The position numbers were made by a program, and so were the translations under genes. 21,534 nt of DNA from assembly GCA_947624535.1 (NCBI GenBank), contig CANQKU010000004.1:1-21534 (forward strand), read 5' to 3'. The stretch is from an uncultured Bacilli bacterium. GTDB taxonomy: Bacteria > Bacillota_I > Bacilli_A > RF39 > UBA660. A model generated the notes under the pieces. That model was not told the origin of the DNA and did not search any database. It saw only the letters and a program-made list of their open reading frames with translations. Below are positions 1-7,073 of this stretch, one piece after another; within the stretch, counting starts at the first letter, position 1; the number at the start of each line of letters is the position of its first letter.

Positions 1-145
1 GTATGTATCCCGTTAGAAAATACTAGATTTAATAGAATCGATTAAGGTGATTATAATTTCGTTTATAATAAATTGGGTGGCACCGCGGAAGACTAGTTTC
101 GTCCCATATATACTTATGTATATGTGAGTATGAGACTAGTCTTTT
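1..145 (+). promoter_or_regulatory. T-box riboswitch (3' part), probably tRNA-Asn responsive
   Basis: The conserved T-box motif TGGGTGGCACCGCGG is at 74-88 and is followed by a terminator hairpin, so this is the antiterminator/terminator half of a T-box leader. The window begins inside the leader and the Stem I specifier loop is not visible. The bulge reads UGGC. In T-boxes the fourth base pairs with the tRNA discriminator base, so C implies discriminator G, which fits tRNA-Asn (or Asp) and not tRNA-Pro (A). That matches asnS downstream. Uncharged tRNA should stabilise the antiterminator and allow transcription of the deacylase and asnS. Confidence 0.93.
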
Positions 146-148
146 ATT
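90..148 (+). terminator. T-box intrinsic terminator
   Basis: The arm at 90-100 (AGACTAGTTTC) pairs with 132-142 (GAGACTAGTCT) with one G-U pair, followed by a U-rich tail. It overlaps the 3' side of the antiterminator, as expected of a transcriptional T-box switch. Confidence 0.9.
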
Positions 149-164
149 TTGAAAGGGTGATATT

Positions 165-791
165 ATGAAAGAAGTTAGTGAATACCTATTAGAAACAGGT
201 AAATATGATGAGTATAAGAGATTAAAAAAATTAATGATAGCTCAGAAATTTTGTGAATATTTAGATAAAAAGGGTATATATTATGACAAGTGTATAAAGC
301 ATAAATTAGTATTAGGTTGTGATGAATCAAGTGAGTATTATCAAAGATTTAGTGAATATTTATGTGATGACTATATAATATGTAAAAACTTATTAGTACA
401 AGAACGAAAAGGTGAAAAAAGAAAGTTTTTAATTATTACAGATGCTAAAAAGAAAATTAACTTATCTGAACTAAAAGAACAAATTGATTCAAAAAAGTTA
501 GAATTTGTAAGTAGTGAAGATATGAAAGAATTACTTAATACAACACCAGGTAATGTTTCATTATTTAATATGATTTATGATAAAAGAGAAAATGTAAATG
601 TAATAATAGATGATGAGTTATTATCTGCTAAAGAATTAGCTTTTCATCCATTATATAATGAAATGAGTGTATTTTTAAAACCTAAAGAATGTTTAAAGTT
701 TTTAAAAGTTATTAATAGAAAAGCAACATTTATTCCTATAAAGGAAAAAATAGAAGAACCTATTAAAAAAGTTTTAGCAAGTCATGTGTAA
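165..791 (+). CDS. YbaK/ProX-family aminoacyl-tRNA deacylase
   Basis: Predicted 208-aa cytosolic editing enzyme that hydrolyses a mischarged aminoacyl-tRNA. Residues from about 73 to 190 resemble the YbaK/ProX (ProXp-ala, 'prolyl-tRNA synthetase-associated') domain: a CKNLLVQ segment, a TTPGNVSLFNMI loop (about 126-137) equivalent to the family's TPGSVSP loop, and a conserved FHPLYN motif followed by a KPKECLKFL helix. The N-terminal 70 residues are less typical and contain HKLVLGCDES. Start chosen from GAAAGGGTG just upstream of the ATG. It is the first gene after the T-box and lies 63 bp before asnS, so both should respond to tRNA-Asn charging. ProX normally acts on Ala-tRNA-Pro, so pairing with AsnRS is unusual. 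The substrate is unknown. Confidence 0.8.
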   Translation: MKEVSEYLLETGKYDEYKRLKKLMIAQKFCEYLDKKGIYYDKCIKHKLVLGCDESSEYYQRFSEYLCDDYIICKNLLVQERKGEKRKFLIITDAKKKINLSELKEQIDSKKLEFVSSEDMKELLNTTPGNVSLFNMIYDKRENVNVIIDDELLSAKELAFHPLYNEMSVFLKPKECLKFLKVINRKATFIPIKEKIEEPIKKVLASHV

Positions 792-854
792 AGATAATAA
801 TATAATATTAATTAATTATTAAATAAATGTTATAATAAAAAAGGAGGAATAATT

Positions 855-2237
855 ATGGTAATAGATGCAAAAGATTTATATAAAGAAATAGATAAATATA
901 TGGATAGTGAAATAATTATAGAGGGATGGATAAGAAATCATCGTAAACAAAAAGAATTTGGATTTATTGATTTTTCAGATGGTACTTGTTTTAATCATAT
1001 TCAAATTGTATATGATAATAAATTAAAAGAGTTTGATGAAATTCAAAAGTATCATGTAGGTTCTGCTATTAGAGTAAAAGGATTAGTGGTAGCTTCACCA
1101 AAAGAAAATCAGAAGTTTGAACTTCAAGCAAGAAAAGTTGAATTATTAGGTGATTGTCCTGAAGATTATCCAATACAACCAAAAAAACATTCTCGTGAAT
1201 TTTTAAGAGAACAAGCCTATTTACGTCCTAGAACAAATTTATTTCAAGCAGTATTTAGGGTAAGAAGTGTAGCAGCATATGCAATACATAAATATTTTCA
1301 AGATAGAGGTTATGTATATTTTCATGCACCAATTATAACCGCAAGTGATTGTGAAGGTGCAGGTGAAATGTTTCATGTAACTTGTTTTGATTTAGATAAA
1401 GTACCAATAAAGGATAAAAAAGTTGAATATAATAAAGACATGTTTCAAACAGACGCATCATTAACAGTATCAGGACAATTAGAAGCAGAAACTTTTGCAT
1501 TAGCTTATAAAAGAACTTATACATTTGGACCAACTTTTAGAGCTGAAAACTCAAATACCAAAGTTCATGCAAACGAATTTTGGATGATAGAACCAGAAAT
1601 TGCCTTTTGTGATTTAGAAGGTGATATGGAAATAATGGAAGAAATGCTAAAATATGTTGTAAAATATGTATTAGATAATTGTTCTGATGAAATGAAATTT
1701 TTAGATAGTTTTGTTGAAAAAGGACTTATTAATAAATTAGAAAAATTAGTAAATTCTAAATTTACTAGAATTACACATAAAGAAACAATAGATATTTTAC
1801 AAAAGGCAGATGTAAAATGGGAATTTGAACCTATTCAAGGAGAAGATATTGCAAAAGAGCATGAAAAATATATTACTGAATATTTTGATGGACCAGTATT
1901 TATAACAGATTGGCCAAAAGATATAAAAGCATTTTACATGAAATTAAATGATGATAATGAAACTGTTGCAGCAGTTGATTTAGAAGTACCAGGTGCAGGT
2001 GAAATTATGGGTGGTTCACAAAGAGAAGAAGATTATGAGAAATTAATTAAACGTATGGATGAAATGGGAATGGATAAAGAAGAACTTGATTGGTATATTA
2101 ATCTTCGTAAATTTGGAGGATGTGTTCACTCAGGATTTGGAATGGGTTTTGAAAGATTACTTATTTATTTAACAGGTGTTGAAAATATAAGAGATGTAAT
2201 ACCATATCCAAGAACACCTGGAAATTGTGAATTTTAA
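855..2237 (+). CDS. asnS: Asparaginyl-tRNA synthetase
   Basis: 460-aa class IIb aminoacyl-tRNA synthetase that attaches asparagine to tRNA-Asn. An OB-fold anticodon-binding domain at the N-terminus (about 18-100, IIIEGWIRNHRKQKEFGFIDFSDG) precedes the class II catalytic core. The core contains motif 2 (TFGPTFRAENSNT, about 223-235) and motif 3 (GFGMGFERLLIYLTG, near the C-terminus). The length is normal for bacterial AsnRS. AspRS is excluded because there is no GAD insertion domain and the protein is short. The RBS is AAGGAGG at about 840-846, 8-9 nt before the ATG. Expression is probably controlled by the T-box before the upstream gene; an extended -10 (TGTTATAAT, 828-836) lies close to the RBS but would leave almost no leader. 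Confidence 0.96.
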   Translation: MVIDAKDLYKEIDKYMDSEIIIEGWIRNHRKQKEFGFIDFSDGTCFNHIQIVYDNKLKEFDEIQKYHVGSAIRVKGLVVASPKENQKFELQARKVELLGDCPEDYPIQPKKHSREFLREQAYLRPRTNLFQAVFRVRSVAAYAIHKYFQDRGYVYFHAPIITASDCEGAGEMFHVTCFDLDKVPIKDKKVEYNKDMFQTDASLTVSGQLEAETFALAYKRTYTFGPTFRAENSNTKVHANEFWMIEPEIAFCDLEGDMEIMEEMLKYVVKYVLDNCSDEMKFLDSFVEKGLINKLEKLVNSKFTRITHKETIDILQKADVKWEFEPIQGEDIAKEHEKYITEYFDGPVFITDWPKDIKAFYMKLNDDNETVAAVDLEVPGAGEIMGGSQREEDYEKLIKRMDEMGMDKEELDWYINLRKFGGCVHSGFGMGFERLLIYLTGVENIRDVIPYPRTPGNCEF

Positions 2238-2262
2238 AATAGTAATTATTTACTATTTTTTT
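2238..2262 (+). terminator. Intrinsic terminator after asnS
   Basis: AATAGTAA (2238-2245), loop TTAT and TTACTATT (2250-2257) form an AT-only stem followed by T residues, directly after the asnS stop codon. Confidence 0.7.
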
Positions 2263-2297
2263 ATTTTTGTGTTATTATATAATAGGAGAGGATATAT

Positions 2298-2948
2298 ATG
2301 AAAGATTCTAATAGTACAAATTTAGTAATTATAGTAGTATTACTATGTGTTTTAGTATTTTTAAGTATCTATACAGTAAGTAACAAATTGTTAAAACAAA
2401 ATAAAACCACTAAATCAAATGATTCAGAAGAGACAATAAATAATGATACAAGTGTAGATGATATATCAGAAACTTATCAAAAATATAATGTAGGTGATTC
2501 TATTAAATTAAATGATAATAGTAGTTGGCATGTCATATTTAAATCAGATAGTAATGAGGATAAAGTAACTATATTAAGTGATAAAGATATAGGAAAGATA
2601 CGTATGGACAATATAGATACATATTTAGAAGAAGATTATTATAATAATTTACAACAAAGCCTAGAAGCAGAAGATAGTGCTATAGAAGAAATAAGATTAT
2701 TAGATATAGATGATATTATTAGTTTAACAAATAAGAAAAATATAAGATTAAATAGTGAAATAGAAACTCCAAACCTTGAATGGTTATATGAAAGTGATAC
2801 AGCAACTAGTTATACCGAAAATAGTCTACCAGTATTAATATGCAAAAATGATAATGTTAATAAGGCAAGGTTATGTCAAAATATAGATAGTGATATATTA
2901 CCAATAAGACCGGTTATTACCATAAAAAAATCATATATAGTAAAATAA
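2298..2948 (+). CDS. Membrane-anchored hypothetical protein, extracytoplasmic domain
   Basis: 216 aa. Residues about 8-31 form one hydrophobic N-terminal segment (NLVIIVVLLCVLVFLSIYTV), with no lipobox, so it is probably a signal anchor with the rest outside the cell. A Ser/Asn/Asp-rich linker (about 35-65) leads to a domain starting YNVGDSIKLN and containing SSWHVIF, and ending RPVITIKKSYI. That pattern (GD.I.... W.VI ..... RPVITI) resembles small extracytoplasmic domains repeated in Firmicute surface proteins (DUF6273-like); I am not sure of the family. RBS AGGAGAGG at 2284-2291. Convergent with cotJC, sharing a terminator. Function unknown. Confidence 0.75.
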   Translation: MKDSNSTNLVIIVVLLCVLVFLSIYTVSNKLLKQNKTTKSNDSEETINNDTSVDDISETYQKYNVGDSIKLNDNSSWHVIFKSDSNEDKVTILSDKDIGKIRMDNIDTYLEEDYYNNLQQSLEAEDSAIEEIRLLDIDDIISLTNKKNIRLNSEIETPNLEWLYESDTATSYTENSLPVLICKNDNVNKARLCQNIDSDILPIRPVITIKKSYIVK

Positions 2949-2960
2949 AATAGTAAAATA

Positions 2961-2986
2961 AAAAATGTAGAATTTTCTACATTTTT
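2961..2986. terminator. Bidirectional terminator between the hypothetical gene and cotJC
   Basis: AAAAATGTAGAA (2961-2972) is the exact reverse complement of 2975-2986. A-runs on one side and T-runs on the other make it usable from both strands. The cotJC stop codon (2977-2979) lies inside the stem. Confidence 0.85.
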
Positions 2987-3546
2987 TGATTAAGATTATT
3001 AAAAAAATTACTTAGTGAATCAAAATTTTGCTCCATACCATTCATAAAATTATTATTTGGATTTATATTTTGATTATTAGTATTTGGATTCATATTATTG
3101 TTTGGAATCATATTATTATTAGAATTATTGTTATCACAAATTAAATTTTTATCAATATTTTGTTGTTTAGGGTTTAATGATTCTTGATAAAAATCAAATA
3201 ATTCCTTAAATCTATTATAGTGAACTACCTCACGTTGTCTTAGCCAAAGAAGAGGTCCAATAACATCAGGATCATCAGTTAAATCAATTAAATTTTCATA
3301 AACAGCACGTGCCTTTTGTTCAGCTGCCATATCTTCTGCTATATCTGCAAGTGGATCACCGGTAGTTGCAAAGTAAGTTACAGTAAATGGAACTCCATTT
3401 GCATCAGTTGGATATAACGCTTTATTATGCTCTGCATAGTGAGCATCAAGTCCAGCAGCTTCAATCTCATCTATAGTAGCATCTTTCATTAATTGATAAA
3501 CCATTGTAGAAATCATTTCAATATGTGCAAGTTCTTTTGTACACAC
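2977..3546 (-). pseudogene. cotJC: cotJC 3' portion, interrupted by prophage (spore-coat manganese-catalase family)
   Basis: About 189 codons of a CotJC-like di-manganese catalase-family spore-coat protein. Visible ligand motifs are KELAHIE (E5-x-x-H8), EDMAAEQKAR (E76) and REVVHY (E106-x-x-H109), plus the typical AHYAEHNKALYPTDANGVPF and GDPLADIAEDMAAEQKAR segments. Full CotJC proteins have roughly 50-60 more N-terminal residues, including the first helix with the first metal-ligand Glu; these are absent. In frame, a stop lies at 3550-3552, just upstream, in phage DNA. The only possible start here is GTG (3544-3546), with no ribosome-binding site at usable distance, so this is a split gene and not a shorter one. 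The C-terminal ~50 residues are an Asn/Met-rich tail not typical of the family. The missing 5' part should lie beyond the right end of the prophage, outside the window. Confidence 0.9.
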
Positions 3547-3556
3547 ACGTTATCAG
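3538..3556. other. Prophage-host junction (attachment site) inside cotJC
   Basis: CotJC similarity begins at the codons at about 3538-3546 (TGT ACA on the minus strand, for the usual G/C-T before K/E-EL-AH). The serine recombinase stop codon is at 3553-3555. The crossover must therefore lie in or near 3538-3552 (plus-strand TGTACACACACGT). The core cannot be fixed without the other end. Confidence 0.75.
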
Positions 3557-5082
3557 TATAATTTTATCCTTATTTTTAAAGTAAATTCATCTTCATGTCC
3601 TTTTCCTTTTTTCACTTTTATATATTCAATATAATCAATTATTCTAGTTAATAATTCATTTCTGTCTTTTGCAGACATATTAGTATTATAAGTATTTATT
3701 ACATTTTGTATATTTGGGATTGCTTCTTTTATCATATTGATTTTTTGTTTTTGATTTTTTATTAAATATTTTTCTTTTTCCTTTTTTAAATTTAATAATT
3801 GTTCTTTTAAATTTTTAGATCTTTCTAAAAAAGTAGCATTATCATATATTTCTTGTTCTAGCAAATCATAAGCTTTATTTAATTGTTTTTTTAATTTTGT
3901 AATTTGATTATCTATAATTAATATAGCATCTTCTTGATATGTACTTTCTATTATATTATTATTTCCAAATTTTTCAATTATTAAATTATATTCTACTAAT
4001 ATTTTTTTCAAAGAATCAATTATTTTTTCTTCTACTAAGAATAAATGACTTCCTATATTTTGACAATGTGGACGAGGGCAAATCAATCCATCTATATGAC
4101 CTGATCTATAATTTCTTCTTTGCATAGTTCTACCGCATATACCACATTTTATTAATCCCATTAATGGATTATGTATTTCCTTATCATTTCTTACTGATTT
4201 ACCTATTTTAGTAATTCTATTTTTATTAGCAGTATCATATATTTCTTTTGTTATTAATGGTTCATGTAATCCCTGAACTAATATATAATCATTATGTTTA
4301 GGTCTACTTTTATATACAATACCATTAATCATTTTCTTTTCGGTTTTTCTATAGTTCCATTTAATCATACCATAATATACTGGATTTTGAATTATACTAA
4401 TTATAGTAGAGTAGGACCATTCATTATTTTTACGTGGCTTAATACCTAGTTTATTAAGGTAATTTGCTATAGTTTGACTACCAATACCTTCACAAGCTTT
4501 CTGAAATATTATTTTTATGATTTTTGATTCTTCTTCTAATGGTATAAGTTTAAAACCTTTTTGATTTTTTAATTTTTCTTTTGTATATCCATAAGGACAA
4601 ATAGAGCCAATATATTTTCCCTCATTAACTGAAGAAATACGACCTCTGGTAAGACGTTTATTAATTATTTTGTATTCTCTACGGGACATAAAAAGTCCAA
4701 ATTCAAAAAAGTCTTCATCAAATTCATCATTAGGATCATAAATCTTATTAGGTGTTACAATTTTTGTATTAGAAAATTGAAATGCTTTAGATATCCTACC
4801 TTGGTCTGCTGTATCACCACGAGCTAATCTATCTATATCTACAACAAATACTTCATCAACATTACCTGCTTCAACTTCTTTCAATAATTCTTGAATCTTT
4901 GGTCTTGCTTCTATTGTTTCACCTGATACAACTTCCTCATACCAATCATCTATAATGACACCTAAATTTAATGCGGTTTGTTTGATAATTTCTCTATGTC
5001 TTTTTAGAGTATCTATACTCATATTTTTTTCTAATTCTAAATCAACTCTTGATTTTCTTAAATATGCTAATTCTTTTCCCAT
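3553..5082 (-). CDS. int: Large serine recombinase (phage integrase)
   Basis: 509-aa serine integrase that joins attP with the host attB by a concerted double-strand cut. The N-terminal resolvase domain (1-150) has the nucleophile Ser11 in YLRKSR, with Arg60 (ARPKIQELL) and DIDRLARGD (83-90) as further catalytic-site residues. A recombinase domain (about 155-285, GSICPYGYTKEK ... NPVYYGMIKW) and a zinc ribbon with Cys313, Cys316, Cys335 and Cys340 follow. A coiled-coil stretch (about 385-450) is of the type that governs synapsis and directionality. RBS AAAGGA about 9 nt before the ATG. It is transcribed towards the cotJC junction and ends 3 bp from its frame, so it is adjacent to its own attachment site. 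Excision would need a recombination directionality factor, not identified here. Confidence 0.96.
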   Translation of the reverse strand: MGKELAYLRKSRVDLELEKNMSIDTLKRHREIIKQTALNLGVIIDDWYEEVVSGETIEARPKIQELLKEVEAGNVDEVFVVDIDRLARGDTADQGRISKAFQFSNTKIVTPNKIYDPNDEFDEDFFEFGLFMSRREYKIINKRLTRGRISSVNEGKYIGSICPYGYTKEKLKNQKGFKLIPLEEESKIIKIIFQKACEGIGSQTIANYLNKLGIKPRKNNEWSYSTIISIIQNPVYYGMIKWNYRKTEKKMINGIVYKSRPKHNDYILVQGLHEPLITKEIYDTANKNRITKIGKSVRNDKEIHNPLMGLIKCGICGRTMQRRNYRSGHIDGLICPRPHCQNIGSHLFLVEEKIIDSLKKILVEYNLIIEKFGNNNIIESTYQEDAILIIDNQITKLKKQLNKAYDLLEQEIYDNATFLERSKNLKEQLLNLKKEKEKYLIKNQKQKINMIKEAIPNIQNVINTYNTNMSAKDRNELLTRIIDYIEYIKVKKGKGHEDEFTLKIRIKLY

Positions 5083-5110
5083 TTTATAGCACGTCCTTTC
5101 TTAAATTTTA

Positions 5111-5139
5111 TTGATAAGAAAGTCTTTTTATGCTATAAT
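5111..5139 (+). promoter_or_regulatory. Sigma-A promoter of small RNA 1
   Basis: TTGATA (5111-5116), exactly 17 bp, TATAAT (5134-5139). It faces away from the recombinase gene and towards a terminator about 60 bp on. Confidence 0.8.
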
Positions 5140-5145
5140 TAAAGA

Positions 5146-5227
5146 GCAGAAAAAAGATTTCCTATCGTGGTAGATTTGAATGTCTATTTCTGTATTTGCC
5201 TCGTATTTGCAGTACGAGGTTTTTTTT
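5146..5227 (+). ncRNA. Putative phage small RNA 1 (about 80 nt)
   Basis: A consensus promoter is followed at 5199-5227 by a strong terminator: CCTCGTA, a 7-nt loop, TACGAGG and eight T. No start codon with a ribosome-binding site lies between. Bases 5157-5172 are perfectly complementary to 8346-8361 in the early operon, also transcribed from the plus strand, which suggests trans base-pairing. It also lies head-to-head with the integrase leader, so it could be antisense to a longer integrase 5' UTR. I recognise no known RNA family. Confidence 0.65.
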
Positions 5228-5260
5228 GTAATATTTAACAAAATTTTACATATAATATTT

Positions 5261-5289
5261 TTGACATTAATATAATTATATGTTATAAT
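5261..5289 (+). promoter_or_regulatory. Consensus sigma-A promoter of small RNA 2
   Basis: TTGACA (5261-5266), 17 bp, TATAAT (5284-5289): a perfect match to consensus. The imperfect inverted repeat CATTAAT (5265-5271) / ATTAATG (5288-5294) overlaps both hexamers and could bind a regulator. Confidence 0.8.
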
Positions 5290-5295
5290 TAATGT

Positions 5296-5374
5296 TGTAA
5301 AAAGCTTATATAGTTTTTTAGGGATCACATTCGTGGTCGGTAGAAGGAGATACATAATCTGCTTCTATTTTTTT
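5296..5374 (+). ncRNA. Putative phage small RNA 2 (about 80 nt)
   Basis: Starts about 7 nt after the 5284 -10 box. A first hairpin, GATCAC/ATTC/GTGGTC (about 5323-5338, one U-G pair), is followed by a terminator: TAGAAG (5341-5346) with CTTCTA (5362-5367), inner AGAT/ATCT, loop ACATA, then seven T. The terminator covers the stop codon of the convergent DUF3800 gene. It shares UCGUGGU with small RNA 1, the same bases that pair with 8348-8354. No credible ORF. Confidence 0.6.
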
Positions 5375-6228
5375 GGATAAATTTTTAAACCTTTTCCAGA
5401 ACTGTTAGGATACCCAACTATTTTAGTACGAATTGTAATAAAATCTTTACCTATAGTTCCAAATTTAACATAACGATGAATAGGATAGGATGATAAGTCT
5501 GCAATTTCCAAACCAGTATAAGGATGTCCTCGTTTATTCTTTTTTTTATTAAAATAAACACCCTTTATTTTTTGCTGTAATTCTTTACTACAAATAAATT
5601 CAGTACCATGAAAATTTATAATTTGATTAATATGTTCCAAAAGATTTTTATCTTCTTTTTTACCTCTTGCTTCAAATATTATGCTTCCTTTGTTATAATT
5701 ACCTATATTATATATAAATCTTTCTATAATAAAATTGAATGCAATCTTATAGACATTACTTTCAGTATAACGAGAATTCAAAATATATTCTTTTAAATTT
5801 ATGTTAATAGATATAACTTTGTAGTTACATTTTTTTAATATTTGATCTAAGTCTATTATGAATTTATCATACTGTTCATCATTTAGGATATCTCTGTGAA
5901 AACCTTTTTTTCTACCTCTGATGTCTTCCGAATGAAAGCAAACTGTTTCATATTTTCCATGTTTTGAGTTTAAATATTGTGTGTTGTTCCAATATTTATT
6001 TCTTAATCTTTCAAATTCTTGTTTTGCATAAAAATAAGCTTGTTTAGTGAATATACAGCCAGTAACGGTAAAGATATTTTCATTTTGATTAATTTCCTTA
6101 CCATCTAATAATTTTTTTTGAACAACATTTATTGCATTAACAGAGTTATTTTCATCAATAAACATGATATAATCTATGTCATCTTCCCATATGTCCGAAA
6201 TATTAGGTCTTTTATAGCATTCATTCAT
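5365..6228 (-). CDS. DUF3800 domain protein
   Basis: 287 aa, cytosolic. N-terminal DIDYIMFIDENNS (about 17-29) and C-terminal GLEIADLSSYPIHRY (about 240-255) are the two hallmarks of DUF3800, a family with a predicted RNase H-like fold that is common on phages and mobile elements. IIFEARGKKED lies in the middle. The first motif and the second Asp (IAD) are the likely metal-binding acidic residues; this is inferred from the fold. It is the last gene of the repressor-ImmA-DUF3800 unit, 4 bp after ImmA, so it should be expressed in the lysogen. A role in superinfection exclusion or host defence is possible but not shown by sequence. Confidence 0.85.
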   Translation of the reverse strand: MNECYKRPNISDIWEDDIDYIMFIDENNSVNAINVVQKKLLDGKEINQNENIFTVTGCIFTKQAYFYAKQEFERLRNKYWNNTQYLNSKHGKYETVCFHSEDIRGRKKGFHRDILNDEQYDKFIIDLDQILKKCNYKVISININLKEYILNSRYTESNVYKIAFNFIIERFIYNIGNYNKGSIIFEARGKKEDKNLLEHINQIINFHGTEFICSKELQQKIKGVYFNKKKNKRGHPYTGLEIADLSSYPIHRYVKFGTIGKDFITIRTKIVGYPNSSGKGLKIYPKK

Positions 6229-6232
6229 AATT

Positions 6233-6559
6233 TTACTCCTTAATTCTCTTTAGTAACATTTTTATATATAAATCAGCTTCATCTTCGTATTTATCAACTT
6301 TAAAAGCAAATAACTCTTTATCTATCTGATTTAATTGATTCAATTCAATATGTGCAAGTTCATGCAATATAGTTTTTTTCTTTTTATAGTAAGATATATA
6401 CTTGTTTATAATTATCAAGTTTATTCCTTTATAATTAAAAACTAATCCATTTATACTTTTTGGTACTTCTTCATAAATTATTGTAGAATTATAATAATTA
6501 AGTAATTCTTGCTGTGTTATTTCTTTACTTAATAAATTGTACAAATTCATTAAATTCAC
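6233..6559 (-). CDS. ImmA/IrrE-family metallopeptidase
   Basis: 108 aa. HEXXH zinc motif at 66-70 (LHELAHIELN), with a downstream acidic YEDEAD (91-96) that can supply the third ligand. The family (ImmA of ICEBs1, IrrE) cleaves or inactivates the cognate XRE-type repressor to induce the element. It is at the short end of the family's usual length but keeps the complete catalytic core. RBS AAAGGAAGTG. It follows the repressor gene by 30 bp in the same operon, the classic repressor-antirepressor pairing. Inference: this prophage may be induced by proteolysis of the repressor, not by RecA autocleavage. Confidence 0.88.
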   Translation of the reverse strand: MNLMNLYNLLSKEITQQELLNYYNSTIIYEEVPKSINGLVFNYKGINLIIINKYISYYKKKKTILHELAHIELNQLNQIDKELFAFKVDKYEDEADLYIKMLLKRIKE

Positions 6560-6589
6560 TTCCTTTATTAAGTATCTTTACTAGCATAC

Positions 6590-6952
6590 TTATTTATCTT
6601 CTCCTAATTGTTCATCAACTTTTCTTTTTGCTTTTTCAATAACAAACTTAATTGTTTCTTTATCATCATCAGAAAGAATATCTTTGTTCTTATTAAATAA
6701 AAGTTCTAATTCATCAAAATTAATATTATCAGTAGTTAAGTCTTTACCTAAAAAATCACCAATTAAATTTTCAAGAGAAATATCAAATATTTGAGAAATT
6801 TTAATAACATCTTCCATAATAGGAGAACGTGAACCATTTTCCCACTTACCTATAGTAGAATAATCTTTACCAAGTTTTTTACCTAATTCTTCTTGTGTCA
6901 TATTATTTTGAATTCTTAGATATTTTAAATTATTTGAAAAATTATTTTCCAT
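6590..6952 (-). CDS. XRE-family CI-like repressor
   Basis: 120 aa from the ATG at 6950-6952, chosen because GGAAGGAG lies 8 nt upstream; a longer reading frame has no RBS. Helix-turn-helix at about 8-60 (LKYLRIQNNMTQEELGKKLGKDYSTIGKWENGSRSP). The C-terminal ~50 residues are acidic and helical, with no LexA-type Ser/Lys autoprotease domain, so induction must come from elsewhere, most likely the adjacent ImmA. Probably binds the palindromes at 7001-7015 and 7030-7044. Confidence 0.9.
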   Translation of the reverse strand: MENNFSNNLKYLRIQNNMTQEELGKKLGKDYSTIGKWENGSRSPIMEDVIKISQIFDISLENLIGDFLGKDLTTDNINFDELELLFNKNKDILSDDDKETIKFVIEKAKRKVDEQLGEDK

Positions 6953-6973
6953 AATATTCTCCTTCCAATTTAC

Positions 6974-7002
6974 ATTATAATTCAATTTGCAAAAAAAAAC
7001 AA
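6974..7002 (-). promoter_or_regulatory. Repressor promoter (leftward)
   Basis: On the minus strand: TTGTTT (7002-6997), 17 bp, TATAAT (6979-6974), then the RBS of the repressor. Operator O1 overlaps its -35 end. Confidence 0.6.
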
Positions 7003-7015
7003 GACAAATTGTCAA
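7001..7015. promoter_or_regulatory. Operator O1
   Basis: AAGACAAATTGTCAA contains the palindrome GACAA-A-TTGTC and aligns with O2 (13 of 15 positions by eye). It overlaps the -35 side of the leftward promoter. Confidence 0.65.
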
Positions 7016-7022
7016 AAAAGTA

Positions 7023-7051
7023 TTGACATAAGACAAAATGTCTTGTATGAT
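7023..7051 (+). promoter_or_regulatory. Early lytic promoter (PR-like)
   Basis: TTGACA (7023-7028), 17 bp, TATGAT (7046-7051), about 22 bp before the Cro-like gene. Operator O2 lies exactly between the two hexamers, so a bound repressor would block RNA polymerase. Confidence 0.85.
7030..7044. promoter_or_regulatory. Operator O2
   Basis: Perfect inverted repeat AAGACA-AAA-TGTCTT in the spacer of the early promoter. Confidence 0.75.
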
Positions 7052-7073
7052 AAATTCAGATAGGAGGTAAAAA

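Noticed and set aside
3544..3546. GTG as a functional start for a shortened CotJC
   Set aside because: No Shine-Dalgarno at usable spacing and the protein would begin mid-helix without its first metal ligand.
5128..5355. 75-codon minus-strand ORF between recombinase and DUF3800
   Set aside because: No ribosome-binding site, no domain, and it lies opposite two promoter-terminator units; a shadow of the small RNA region.
5111..5374. Type I toxin-antitoxin locus
   Set aside because: Neither RNA overlaps a small hydrophobic ORF with a ribosome-binding site on the opposite strand.
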